Shown here: in pieces, positions 45,902-54,668 of the stretch
How positions within the stretch are numbered: position 1 is the first letter of the stretch
How the letters are laid out: every line of letters starts with the position of its first letter
NCBI GenBank assembly: GCA_031274415.1
Contig: JAISQD010000043.1
Span: 1 to 64,000 of the forward strand
Reading direction: 5' to 3'
From: Tannerellaceae bacterium
GTDB lineage: Bacteria > Bacteroidota > Bacteroidia > Bacteroidales > Tannerellaceae
DNA length: 64,000 bases
Position numbers and translations under genes: made by a program
Notes under the pieces: generated by a model
Databases searched by the model: none
The model's input: only the letters and a program-made list of their open reading frames with translations
Told to the model about the DNA's origin: nothing

Positions 45902-47689
45902 ATGGAAAATTTAAAAAACATCCAGCCGGTTGAAGATTTCAACTGGGAATCTTACGAACAGGGAGAAGCTTATGGCGAAGTAAGCAGGGAAGACCTTGTT
46001 AAAACGTACGACGAAACCTTGAATACGGTAAAAGACAAGGAAGTAGTTATGGGAACTGTGACGACGATGAACAAACGTGAAGTGGTCGTCAATATCGGGT
46101 TCAAGTCAGATGGGATTGTACCCATGTCTGAATTTCGTTATAATCCGGAGCTTAAAGTGGGCGACGAAGTAGAGGTATACATCGAAAGCCAGGAAGACAA
46201 AAAAGGACAACTAATTCTTTCTCACAAAAAAGCGCGCGCATCACGTTCATGGGATCGCGTGAACGAAGCATTGGAAAAGGATGAAATCATTAAGGGATTC
46301 ATCAAATGCCGTACTAAAGGCGGTATGATCGTAGATGTATTCGGCATTGAAGCATTCCTGCCGGGTTCTCAGATTGATGTAAAACCGATCCGCGACTATG
46401 ATGTATTTGTAGGCAAAACGATGGAATTCAAGATCGTCAAGATCAATCAGGAATTTAAGAACGTTGTTGTATCACACAAGGCGCTTATCGAGGCCGAGCT
46501 TGAACAGCAGAAGAAAGAGATCATCTCCAAGCTGGAAAAAGGACAGGTTCTGGAAGGAACCGTCAAGAACATCACTTCGTATGGCGTATTTATCGACCTG
46601 GGCGGCGTAGACGGATTGATCCATATTACCGATCTCTCGTGGGGGCGCGTTTCCCATCCGGAAGAGATCGTGCAGTTGGATCAAAAGATCAATGTGGTTA
46701 TTCTTGATTTCGACGATGAAAAGAAACGTATTGCACTTGGGTTGAAACAATTGACGCCTCATCCTTGGGATACGCTGGATGCAGAGCTGAAAGTGGGCGA
46801 TACGATAAAGGGGAAAGTGGTCGTTATGGCGGATTACGGTGCGTTTATCGAAATCGCTCCCGGCGTGGAAGGATTAATCCACGTATCGGAAATGTCATGG
46901 ACGCAGCATTTGCGCAGCGCACAAGACTTTATGAAAGTAGGCGACGAAATAGAAGCCGTTATCCTTACCTTAGACCGCGACGAGCGTAAGATGTCTTTAG
47001 GCATCAAGCAGCTGAAATCCGACCCATGGGAAGATATCGAATCCCGTTTCCCCGTCGGCTCGAAGCATACGGCCAAGGTGCGTAACTTTACCAACTTCGG
47101 CGTGTTTGTTGAAATCGAAGAGGGCGTAGACGGCTTGATCCATATCTCCGACCTTTCATGGACAAAGAAAATCAAACACCCCAGCGAATTTACCCAGATC
47201 GGCGCGGATATCGAAGTACAGGTATTGGAAATCGATAAAGAAAACCGTCGTTTGAGCTTGGGTCACAAGCAACTGGAAGAAAACCCGTGGGATGTATTTG
47301 AAACGATCTTTACAGTAGGATCAATCCACGAAGGAACGATTATCGAAGTGTTGGACAAAGGTGCAGTCATCTCTTTGCCTTATGGCGTAGAAGGTTTTGC
47401 CACTCCGAAACATTTGGTGAAAGAAGACGGCTCACAAGCTGCCGCAGAAGAAAAATTACAATTCAAAGTCATTGAATTTAACAAAGAAGCGAAACGGATC
47501 ATTCTTTCCCACAGTCGGATTCACGAAGATGAACAAAAGAATGCAAAGAAAGAGGTGGCAGAAGAGAAGAAAGGAAAACGTTTAAAGAAAGAAGAAGAGG
47601 CTCCAATGCTGACCGGTGCAGTTGAGAAAACGACATTAGGCGATATTGAAGAGCTTGCCGCCCTGAAAGAAAAACTGTCAGGAAAGTAA
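45902..47689 (+). CDS. rpsA: 30S ribosomal protein S1
   Basis: RNA-binding ribosomal protein that unfolds mRNA at initiation; in Bacteroidetes it is of particular weight because most mRNAs lack a Shine-Dalgarno sequence. The 595-residue protein contains six S1 repeats (for example KNITSYGVFIDLGGVDGLIH, VMADYGAFIEIAPGVEGLIH and RNFTNFGVFVEIEEGVDGLIH), and a lysine-rich C-terminal tail. The A+T-rich leader (45829-45901) has no SD sequence. A perfect terminator follows. Confidence 0.96.
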   Translation: MENLKNIQPVEDFNWESYEQGEAYGEVSREDLVKTYDETLNTVKDKEVVMGTVTTMNKREVVVNIGFKSDGIVPMSEFRYNPELKVGDEVEVYIESQEDKKGQLILSHKKARASRSWDRVNEALEKDEIIKGFIKCRTKGGMIVDVFGIEAFLPGSQIDVKPIRDYDVFVGKTMEFKIVKINQEFKNVVVSHKALIEAELEQQKKEIISKLEKGQVLEGTVKNITSYGVFIDLGGVDGLIHITDLSWGRVSHPEEIVQLDQKINVVILDFDDEKKRIALGLKQLTPHPWDTLDAELKVGDTIKGKVVVMADYGAFIEIAPGVEGLIHVSEMSWTQHLRSAQDFMKVGDEIEAVILTLDRDERKMSLGIKQLKSDPWEDIESRFPVGSKHTAKVRNFTNFGVFVEIEEGVDGLIHISDLSWTKKIKHPSEFTQIGADIEVQVLEIDKENRRLSLGHKQLEENPWDVFETIFTVGSIHEGTIIEVLDKGAVISLPYGVEGFATPKHLVKEDGSQAAAEEKLQFKVIEFNKEAKRIILSHSRIHEDEQKNAKKEVAEEKKGKRLKKEEEAPMLTGAVEKTTLGDIEELAALKEKLSGK

Positions 47690-47713
47690 CCCCCCTTCTT
47701 TTCAAACAAGACC

Positions 47714-47751
47714 AAAAAAGGCCGGATTCAATAGAGTCCGGCCTTTTTTTT
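47714..47751 (+). terminator. rho-independent terminator after rpsA
   Basis: AAAAAAGGCCGGA (47714-47726) pairs with TCCGGCCTTTTTT (47737-47749), a GC-rich stem flanked by A- and T-runs, so it could work in both directions. Confidence 0.92.
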
Positions 47752-47764
47752 CATCCCGTCACGC

Positions 47765-48031
47765 AACGACACAGGAGACCTTACCTTTTTCTTCGGCAAC
47801 AAGTAGCTCGTTTGTCGGCAAGAAGTAGCTCCTTCCTCCCGACACATTGATCGTTCGCCATATGGAGGACGATCGTTCGCCAGTTGGCGAACGATTGACC
47901 GCCATATGGCGAACAGTTGACCGCCAATTGGCGAACGATCACTACATACCGAGCAGCCCGATAGTTTCTCGGTATCAAAAGGGTAGATGGTGCCGAAGAA
48001 AAAGGTAAGGTCTCCTGTATGCTTCTTCGTT
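47765..48031 (+). repeat. 264-bp palindromic intergenic element, copy B
   Basis: Second copy of the element at 9984-10247, in the same overall orientation. Twelve rows of exactly 22 bp start at 47765, and each row aligns without gaps to the same row of copy A up to about 48018; the right edge then diverges (TATGCTTCTTCGTT). The inner terminal arms 47771-47798 and 47991-48018 are perfectly complementary over 28 bp. The 70-bp core (47871-47940) matches copy A better when reverse-complemented (65 of 70) than directly. It occupies most of the gap between the rpsA terminator and the lon promoter. Confidence 0.92.
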
Positions 48032-48091
48032 ATTTTAATGTGTCGCCCCTGATATAAAGGGGATTCTTTTCGGAACTTCATATAAAAGCTG

Positions 48092-48099
48092 TAACTTTG
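48092..48099 (+). promoter_or_regulatory. -7 promoter box for lon
   Basis: TAACTTTG matches TAnnTTTG; the leader would be about 41 nt. The repeat copy B ends about 60 bp upstream. Confidence 0.6.
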
Positions 48100-48146
48100 G
48101 CACGCTTATTGATTTACATCAGAGACAATGGTAGATTAAAAAAAAG

Positions 48147-50606
48147 ATGAAGATTAAAACAGGAATATTCAGTCAGGAATCATACGATGATTTGGATGAC
48201 GATTTGGGTATTGTCATGCCGATACTAACAGAATGTGATGTTGACGAAGACTTTACGGACGGTATGGAAAAGATGGGAACAACGATTCCTATTCTTCCCC
48301 TTCGCAATATGGTGCTTTTCCCGGGAGTGGCCATGCCGGTTATGATAGGACGGTCAAAATCAATGCGCCTGATTAAGGATGCCTTGAAAACGAAAACGCT
48401 GGTGGGCGCGATCTGTCAAAAAGAGATGAATACGGAAGACCCAGAGCTGTACGACCTGTACTCGATCGGCGTCATTGCCGAAGTTGTCCGGCTCTTGGAG
48501 ATGCCGGACGGGACGACTACCGTTATCCTGCAAGGGAAAAAACGCTTTGAATTGAAAGACTTGACAGATACCGAACCGTTCCTCAAAGGAAAAATAGCAC
48601 TCCTCGAAGATACGATTCCCGATAAGAGAGACCGGGAATTTGAAGCACAGATCTCTACCATTAAAGATTTAACCATCAAGATCATCAGTTCGTTAGGCGA
48701 ACCGCCCCGCGATCTGATCTTTTCTATAAAAAATAACAAGAACGTCCTCTATCTTGTCAATTTCTCAAGTAGCAATATCCCCGGCGGAGCGTCTGAAAAA
48801 CAGGAGCTTCTCCTGATCGGTAACCTGAAAGACCGCGCCTACCGCCTGCTCTTTATTTTGAACAGGGAATATCAGCTGATCGAGTTAAAAAACTCCATTC
48901 AGATGAAAACGCATAAAGATATCAACCAGCAGCAGAAAGAGTATTTTCTCCAACAACAGATCAAGACCATACAGGAAGAGTTGGGCGGAAATATCAACGA
49001 GCTGGAGATCAAAGAACTTCGTCTCAAGGCCATGAAAAAGAAATGGCCGCGTACCGTTGCCGAAGCGTTTGAAAAAGAGCTTCACAAGCTGGAACGTTTA
49101 CATCCCCAGTCGCCTGACTTCTCTATCCAGACACAATATGTGCAAACCATTGTCAATCTGCCATGGGAGCAGTATAGCAAGGATAATTTCAACCTCTCGC
49201 ATGCACAACGTATCCTCGACCGCGACCATTACGGACTGGAAAAGGTCAAAGAACGGATCATCGAACATTTGGCCGTCTTGAAATTAAAAGGGGATATGAA
49301 ATCCCCGATTATCTGCCTCTACGGCCCTCCCGGAGTGGGGAAAACTTCGTTGGGCAAATCCGTTGCCGAAGCGTTGAACAGGAAATATGTCAGGATATCA
49401 TTAGGCGGACTGCATGATGAAGCGGAGATCAGGGGACACCGGCGTACCTATATCGGCGCCATGTCGGGACGTATTATCCAAAACATACAGAAAGCCGGAA
49501 CGTCCAACCCTGTATTTATCCTGGACGAGATAGACAAAGTCACCAACGACTTTAAAGGAGACCCGGCTTCCGCCCTGCTTGAAGTCCTTGACCCGGAGCA
49601 GAACAACGCTTTCCACGACAACTACCTGGATATCGACTACGACCTGAGCAAAGTCCTTTTCATTGCGACGGCAAACAACCTCAACACCATCTCCCAGCCC
49701 CTGCTCGACCGTATGGAACTGATCGAAGTCAGCGGCTATATCATGGAAGAAAAGGTGCAGATAGCCGCCAAACATCTTGTTCCCAAACAAATGGAAGCGC
49801 ACGGGCTTCCGAAAGGGAAAATCAAGTTCCAGAAAAAGACCTTGCAGGATATTGTCGGTTTCTATACCCGTGAAAGCGGCGTTCGCGAACTGGATAAGAA
49901 AATTGCAAAGATTATGCGCAAGCTGGCGCGTAAGGTCGCAACAAACGAACCGGTCTCCTCCGTGATCAAGCCGGAAGATCTGTATACCTACTTGGGCGCG
50001 GTACCGTATACGCTGGATAAATACCAGGGGAATGACTATGCCGGAGTGGTCACGGGACTGGCATGGACGGCGGTCGGCGGTGAAATCCTTTTTGTTGAAT
50101 CCAGCCTGAGCCGTGGAAAAAACTCGAAGCTTACACTTACCGGTAACTTGGGGGATGTCATGAAAGAGTCTGCCATTTTGGCGCTTGAATATATTCATTC
50201 ACACGCCTCTCTGTTTGAGATCAATGAAGAGATGTTTGAACAATGGAATGTGCATGTCCACGTCCCCGAAGGCGCCATTCCGAAAGACGGACCAAGCGCA
50301 GGCATCACGATGGTCACCTCCTTAGTATCCGCTTTTACGCAACGGAAGGTGAAACGGAACATGGCCATGACGGGAGAGATTACATTGCGGGGAAAAGTAC
50401 TGCCTGTAGGAGGAATCAAGGAGAAGATACTGGCGGCCAAACGTGCCGGTATAAAAGAACTGGTTCTCTGTAAGGAGAACCAGAAAGATATAAACGAAAT
50501 CAATCCTGACTACTTAAAAGGGCTGACCTTTCATTATGTCGACGATATCCGCGAAGTGGTTGAATTCGCTTTGCTGAAAGAGAAAGCCGAAAATCCTCTC
50601 TTTTAA
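48147..50606 (+). CDS. lon: ATP-dependent protease Lon
   Basis: Cytoplasmic serine protease that removes misfolded and regulatory proteins. The 819-residue protein has an N-terminal LON substrate domain (PILPLRNMVLFPGVAMPV near 48-65), the AAA+ module with Walker A GPPGVGKTS near 392 and Walker B FILDEIDK, and a C-terminal S16 domain with the catalytic Ser in PKDGPSAG (near 715) and Lys in GGIKEKILAAKRAG. The first ~45 residues are an acidic extension (YDDLDDDLG). Its stop overlaps the stop of the convergent ahpF gene by 4 bp. Confidence 0.97.
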   Translation: MKIKTGIFSQESYDDLDDDLGIVMPILTECDVDEDFTDGMEKMGTTIPILPLRNMVLFPGVAMPVMIGRSKSMRLIKDALKTKTLVGAICQKEMNTEDPELYDLYSIGVIAEVVRLLEMPDGTTTVILQGKKRFELKDLTDTEPFLKGKIALLEDTIPDKRDREFEAQISTIKDLTIKIISSLGEPPRDLIFSIKNNKNVLYLVNFSSSNIPGGASEKQELLLIGNLKDRAYRLLFILNREYQLIELKNSIQMKTHKDINQQQKEYFLQQQIKTIQEELGGNINELEIKELRLKAMKKKWPRTVAEAFEKELHKLERLHPQSPDFSIQTQYVQTIVNLPWEQYSKDNFNLSHAQRILDRDHYGLEKVKERIIEHLAVLKLKGDMKSPIICLYGPPGVGKTSLGKSVAEALNRKYVRISLGGLHDEAEIRGHRRTYIGAMSGRIIQNIQKAGTSNPVFILDEIDKVTNDFKGDPASALLEVLDPEQNNAFHDNYLDIDYDLSKVLFIATANNLNTISQPLLDRMELIEVSGYIMEEKVQIAAKHLVPKQMEAHGLPKGKIKFQKKTLQDIVGFYTRESGVRELDKKIAKIMRKLARKVATNEPVSSVIKPEDLYTYLGAVPYTLDKYQGNDYAGVVTGLAWTAVGGEILFVESSLSRGKNSKLTLTGNLGDVMKESAILALEYIHSHASLFEINEEMFEQWNVHVHVPEGAIPKDGPSAGITMVTSLVSAFTQRKVKRNMAMTGEITLRGKVLPVGGIKEKILAAKRAGIKELVLCKENQKDINEINPDYLKGLTFHYVDDIREVVEFALLKEKAENPLF

Positions 50607-52153
50607 ACCACCCCGCGCATACGGTCTTCAAAAGCCGACAGGGCGGCTTTTGCACCTTCGCCCATGGAAATGATGATCTGTTTGTAGGGAACGGTTGTCA
50701 CATCGCCGGCGGCATAAATGCCCGGTTGACTGGTGCGGCAGTGCGCGTCGGTCTCAATTTCCCCAATACGGTTCACGTTGACTATCTCTTTGAAAACGCC
50801 GCTGTTGGCCGTCAGTCCGATCTGGATAAATATCCCGTCGAGTTCGACCACGCGCTCTTCGCCACTCGTGCGATCCTTGACGCGTACAGCGGTGACCTTT
50901 TCGCCGTTACCCATGACTTCCAACGTCTGTGAAGCCGTAAATATCTCTATATTCGACTGCTGCCGGGCTTTTTCCTGTAAGACGCTGTCGGCTTTCAATT
51001 CATCCAGAAATTCAAACACCGTAACTTTCGAACAGATCCCCGAAAGGTCGATGGCCGCTTCGATACCGGAGTTCCCCCCGCCAACGACGGCAACATGTTT
51101 TCCTTTATAGAAGGGACCGTCGCAATGCGGACAAAAGGCGACGCCCCGTCCGATATATTCCGCTTCGCCCGGCACGTTCAGCCTGCGCCAGCTCGCCCCG
51201 GTCGCAATAATCAGCAAAGGGGCGGAAAAGGTCTCTCCCCCGCCTACCGAAACCTGTTTGTCTTTCCCCAGCAGTTCCACTTTCTCTACGCGGCGGTGTT
51301 CCAACACATCAATGGCGTAGCATTGGAGATGCGTTTTCAGGTCGGCGGCCAACCGCTCGCCTGTCGTGTGGGGAACGGATACCAGATTCTCGATACCTAC
51401 CGTCTCCTTTACCTGCCCCCCTACCCTTTCGGCTAAAAGGGCGACTTTCAACCCTTTCCGTGCGGAATAGATGGCTGCCGAACAACCCGAAGGCCCTCCT
51501 CCGGCAACGATCAGGTCATAGTTCTTTACCGTATGAACCGTCCGCGTGTCGTCTATCCCGTAATGCGCTTCCAGTTTCTCCAGCAATTCCCCGAAACCGG
51601 CTTTCCCGACATGCAGCAGTTTGTCGCCGGCAAAGACCGAGGGAACGGCTTGTATTTTCAGCGCTTCCGTTTCATCCTGGCAGATCGCACCGTCCACCGC
51701 TTCGTGGCTGATATGGCCGTTCAGCAACGCCATGAGGTTGAGGGACTGTACGACGTCGGGACAATTGGTACAGGTGAGTGAGAGGTACGTTGTCAGGCGT
51801 ATGTCTCCTTTCAACGCCTTGACCCTGTTGCAGATGCTCTCGTCGGGAATGTTCTTTCCCTTGCCGTCGGCATTGAGGATAGCCAAAAGCAGGGAGCTGA
51901 ACTCATGCCCGGACGGGACGCCCCGGAAGCTGATTCCTGTAGCCTCCCCGTTCCTGAGCAGGGCAAATCCGGGATATTTCCCTTCATTTACCCTTACAGT
52001 GATTTTGTCTGATGTGGCGGCCACGTCGTCCAATAATTGGAGTAACTCCTCCCTGCTCTCATGCTGAGGCGGGGAGGTGATATCCAATATGTAGTTTGCT
52101 GCCAATCCGGCAAAAAGGCTTTGAACCTGTTGTTTTAATGTGGAGTCTAACAT
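50603..52153 (-). CDS. ahpF: alkyl hydroperoxide reductase subunit F
   Basis: NADH-dependent flavoprotein that re-reduces AhpC. The 516-residue protein has an N-terminal double-thioredoxin-like domain with CTNC at 128-131, FAD and NAD(P) motifs (VAGGGPSGCSAAIYSARKG; VVGGGNSGIEAA) and the catalytic FCPHCDG pair near 341-344. Its ATG overlaps the ahpC stop region by one base, so it is co-transcribed with ahpC. Full length and normal motifs. Confidence 0.97.
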   Translation of the reverse strand: MLDSTLKQQVQSLFAGLAANYILDITSPPQHESREELLQLLDDVAATSDKITVRVNEGKYPGFALLRNGEATGISFRGVPSGHEFSSLLLAILNADGKGKNIPDESICNRVKALKGDIRLTTYLSLTCTNCPDVVQSLNLMALLNGHISHEAVDGAICQDETEALKIQAVPSVFAGDKLLHVGKAGFGELLEKLEAHYGIDDTRTVHTVKNYDLIVAGGGPSGCSAAIYSARKGLKVALLAERVGGQVKETVGIENLVSVPHTTGERLAADLKTHLQCYAIDVLEHRRVEKVELLGKDKQVSVGGGETFSAPLLIIATGASWRRLNVPGEAEYIGRGVAFCPHCDGPFYKGKHVAVVGGGNSGIEAAIDLSGICSKVTVFEFLDELKADSVLQEKARQQSNIEIFTASQTLEVMGNGEKVTAVRVKDRTSGEERVVELDGIFIQIGLTANSGVFKEIVNVNRIGEIETDAHCRTSQPGIYAAGDVTTVPYKQIIISMGEGAKAALSAFEDRMRGVV

Positions 52154-52719
52154 TAGATTTTCCCTACTAAATCAATACTTGGCTTCAGGGTCGCATCGCC
52201 TTTTTTCCATTTAGCCGGACATACTTCATTGGGATGTGCGGCGACGAATTGCGCAGCTTCTACTTTTCTCAACAACTCGTCGGCATTTCGCCCGATGCCG
52301 TTGTCATGTATTTCCGTAATTTTGATTTTCCCTTCCGGATTGACAAGGAATGTCCCGCGATAGGCCAGGCCATCTTCTTCAATCAACACGCCGAATGCGC
52401 GGCTCAGCGCCCCGGTGGGATCGGCCAGCATGGGATAATTGATTTTACGGATGGTTTCGGAAGCATCATGCCACGCTTTATGTACAAAATGAGTGTCCGT
52501 ACTCACGGAGTACACCTCTACGCCCAATTCCTGGAATTTGGCATACTTGTTCGCCATATCTTCCAATTCGGTGGGGCAGACAAAGGTAAAGTCGGCCGGG
52601 TAGAAAAAGAAAATAGCCCATTTTCCTAATACATCGTTGTTGCTTACAGTCTTGAAAGCGCCTTTGTGATACGCCTGAACTTTAAATTCGGGCAATTGTG
52701 CATTAATAATCGGTTGCAT
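52153..52719 (-). CDS. ahpC: alkyl hydroperoxide reductase subunit C (peroxiredoxin)
   Basis: Typical 2-Cys peroxiredoxin that reduces peroxides. Peroxidatic cysteine C48 lies in DFTFVCPTELE and the resolving cysteine C167 in NEVCPAKW. Length 188 is standard. It is the first gene of ahpC-ahpF. A -7 box at 52764-52771 and an OxyR-like sequence further upstream suggest peroxide-inducible expression, as known for ahpC in Bacteroides and Porphyromonas. Confidence 0.97.
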   Translation of the reverse strand: MQPIINAQLPEFKVQAYHKGAFKTVSNNDVLGKWAIFFFYPADFTFVCPTELEDMANKYAKFQELGVEVYSVSTDTHFVHKAWHDASETIRKINYPMLADPTGALSRAFGVLIEEDGLAYRGTFLVNPEGKIKITEIHDNGIGRNADELLRKVEAAQFVAAHPNEVCPAKWKKGDATLKPSIDLVGKI

Positions 52720-52763
52720 AGCATTTTGTTTTTAAATGAATAAATAAATCTGTTTATCATGGA

Positions 52764-52771
52764 CAAAAATA
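52764..52771 (-). promoter_or_regulatory. -7 promoter box for ahpCF
   Basis: TATTTTTG on the minus strand matches TAnnTTTG; leader of about 38 nt. Confidence 0.6.
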
Positions 52772-52804
52772 GAGCCTTTATCCGGCTCTTCCAATCCAAT
52801 ATTT

Positions 52805-52829
52805 CTATCCTGATATAGACAAAATCTAT
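52805..52829 (-). promoter_or_regulatory. candidate OxyR-type operator upstream of ahpC
   Basis: CTAT-N6-ATAG-N7-CTAT. The classic OxyR site is four ATAG/CTAT elements with 7-bp spacers; here three elements are kept and one spacer is 6 bp. The site lies about 48-72 bp upstream of the predicted start point. Confidence 0.4.
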
Positions 52830-52852
52830 GACAACCTTCCTTGGTAGACGCC

Positions 52853-53470
52853 TTACCGTATGTAGAAGTCCAACAATTTCCGTTCGCCGATGTATCCTTG
52901 CAGGTGGTCGTCTCTCTGTACGGGTCCGACGCCGGCAGGCGTGCCGGTATAGATCAGGTCTCCCATTTTTAATGTGAAAAAGCGGCTGGCATACGCCACG
53001 ATCCGGTCGACAGGAAAGAGCATATCCGCCGTATGTCCCTCCTGTACCTTCTTCCCGTTTATCTCCAAACGGAAAGGAATCCGCCGGATATCCCCCCCTG
53101 CTTCATCAAGGGGGATAAACGATCCCGTTACAGCCGAGTGGTCAAAGGCTTTGCTGATTTCCCACGGCAACCCTTGCGACCGCAGGCGGTTTTGTATGTC
53201 ACGCGCGGTAAAATCAATCCCGACCGTCACTTCGTTGTAATAACGGTGGGCAAAACGCTCGGCAATATGCCTCCCCAACCGGTTTATCTTGACTACGATC
53301 TCCGTTTCGTAATGGATCTCCGACGGGAAGTCAGGGATAAAAAACGGTTTTCCGTCTTTTAACAACGACGTGTCGGACTTCATAAAAAGAACCGGCTCCG
53401 ATACTTCTAATGAATGATGCAGCTCCTTATTGTGAGCCATATAGTTCATTCCTACGGCAATAATTTTCAT
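52853..53470 (-). CDS. fumarylacetoacetate hydrolase family protein
   Basis: A 205-residue metal-dependent hydrolase/decarboxylase of the FAH fold. Metal-binding segments IHYETEIVVKI and GIDFTARDIQ, with the KAFDHSAVTGSF and GDLIYTGTPAGVGPV motifs, are present. The substrate is not inferable; bacterial members include acylpyruvases and oxaloacetate decarboxylases. The ATG chosen overlaps the rex stop by 4 bp; a longer frame adds 39 residues antisense-like to rex and does not match the family. It closes the probable thyA-folA-rex-FAH operon. Confidence 0.88.
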   Translation of the reverse strand: MKIIAVGMNYMAHNKELHHSLEVSEPVLFMKSDTSLLKDGKPFFIPDFPSEIHYETEIVVKINRLGRHIAERFAHRYYNEVTVGIDFTARDIQNRLRSQGLPWEISKAFDHSAVTGSFIPLDEAGGDIRRIPFRLEINGKKVQEGHTADMLFPVDRIVAYASRFFTLKMGDLIYTGTPAGVGPVQRDDHLQGYIGERKLLDFYIR

Positions 53471-54126
53471 TTCTCGTGATGAATAAGTTTTAAGCGGTTG
53501 AACATCACCGCCAGATGGGCGTACATGGACGTATTCTGAACGACAATATGGCGGGGAACACGGATACGAAACGGCGTAAAATTCCACAGGGCTTTAATCC
53601 CTCCGGCAATCATATAGTCGGTGACTTCCTGTGCCTGATCGACAGGCACTGTTATAACGCCGATTGTCGCACCATACTCTTTTTGTTTACCGGGGAAGTC
53701 GTTGACATGGAAAACAGGGATATCTTTGATGCATGTTCCCGCCAGTTCAGGGCGTATATCAAAGCCGGCCACAATCTCCATACCGTATTGTTTAAGCCCC
53801 GAATCTTGCAATAAAGCCGCCCCCAGGCTTCCAACGCCAAACAAAAGGGCTTTATGCTGTATGGTGAAACCCAGAAACTCTTCCAATACGGCGATCAGGG
53901 CACCGATTTCGTATCCGACCCGTGTCCTTCCCGAAATATTGACAAAAGAAAGGTCTTTGGCTACCTGGCTGGGGTCTACATTGATCTCTTTGGCTATTTG
54001 GGTGGAAGAGACAAAGGATTCTCCCTTTCCCTTCAGCAGTTTAACAAAGGCAAGATACCACGGCAAACGTCTGAGCGTGGGTTCGGGTATACTCCATAAT
54101 TGTGTTATCTTTTCATTGGCCATCAT
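53467..54126 (-). CDS. rex: redox-sensing transcriptional repressor Rex
   Basis: NADH/NAD-ratio sensor that represses fermentation and respiration genes when NADH is low. The 219-residue protein has an N-terminal winged helix (IPEPTLRRLPWYLAFVKLL, VSSTQIAKEINVDPSQVAKDL) and a Rossmann domain (LFGVGSLGAALL). The C-terminal swapped helix (MYAHLAVMFNRLK) is present. It lies 3 bp downstream of folA and overlaps the FAH gene, so its expression is tied to folate/thymidylate genes. Either of two adjacent ATGs could be the start. Confidence 0.95.
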   Translation of the reverse strand: MMANEKITQLWSIPEPTLRRLPWYLAFVKLLKGKGESFVSSTQIAKEINVDPSQVAKDLSFVNISGRTRVGYEIGALIAVLEEFLGFTIQHKALLFGVGSLGAALLQDSGLKQYGMEIVAGFDIRPELAGTCIKDIPVFHVNDFPGKQKEYGATIGVITVPVDQAQEVTDYMIAGGIKALWNFTPFRIRVPRHIVVQNTSMYAHLAVMFNRLKLIHHEK

Positions 54127-54129
54127 CGT

Positions 54130-54627
54130 TTAACGTTTTCTTATATAGGTATGGAAGGTATAGGGATAGGCATGTTTTTCATCCGCAGGATGGTCTGTGT
54201 GTTCCGTCTCTTCCCATTCGTCGAAATGGATTTCGGGAAAAAATATGTCGGCATCTTCAAATACATGGTGGACACGGGTCAGGTACATTTTATCGGCTAT
54301 CTCAAGAGCCCGTTTATAGACCATTGCTCCACCGATCATGAACACCTCACTCTCCTTTTCGCATAGCTCAATCGCGTCGTGCATGGAATTACACACAAAG
54401 ACATCTAAAAAGCTTTCCGGTGGAAGGGTGGTCAGTACGATATTCTTCCGTTCGGGAAGCGCCCCTTTGGGTAACGATTCAAACGTTTTGCGCCCCATGA
54501 TGACCGCATGCCCTTTTGTCATCTCCTTGAAACGTTTCATATCATATGGTAAATGCCATAACAGGTGCAACCCTTTTCCAATGGCATTGTTTTCTGCAAT
54601 AGCGGCAATAATAGAAATAGTACTCAT
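54130..54627 (-). CDS. folA: dihydrofolate reductase
   Basis: Reduces dihydrofolate, regenerating the cofactor oxidised by ThyA. The 165-residue protein has SIIAAIAENNAIGKG, LLWHLPYDMKRFK, GRKTFESLP and the VFMIGGAMVYK motif near 95. It follows thyA by 41 bp and precedes rex by 3 bp, a functional pair with thyA. Confidence 0.97.
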   Translation of the reverse strand: MSTISIIAAIAENNAIGKGLHLLWHLPYDMKRFKEMTKGHAVIMGRKTFESLPKGALPERKNIVLTTLPPESFLDVFVCNSMHDAIELCEKESEVFMIGGAMVYKRALEIADKMYLTRVHHVFEDADIFFPEIHFDEWEETEHTDHPADEKHAYPYTFHTYIRKR

Positions 54628-54668
54628 TGTCTTGTCATTTTATATGAGGTTAAAAGGCTTTTTGCTTT

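Noticed and set aside
47728..48081. 117-residue reading frame on the minus strand through repeat copy B
   Set aside because: It is read through a palindromic repeat, has no domain or signal peptide, and the 22-bp unit is not a multiple of three, so the peptide is a by-product of the repeat.
47690..48146. Possible tRNA or small RNA gene between rpsA and lon
   Set aside because: No cloverleaf, anticodon arm or CCA-type end is visible; the palindromic element explains the structure.
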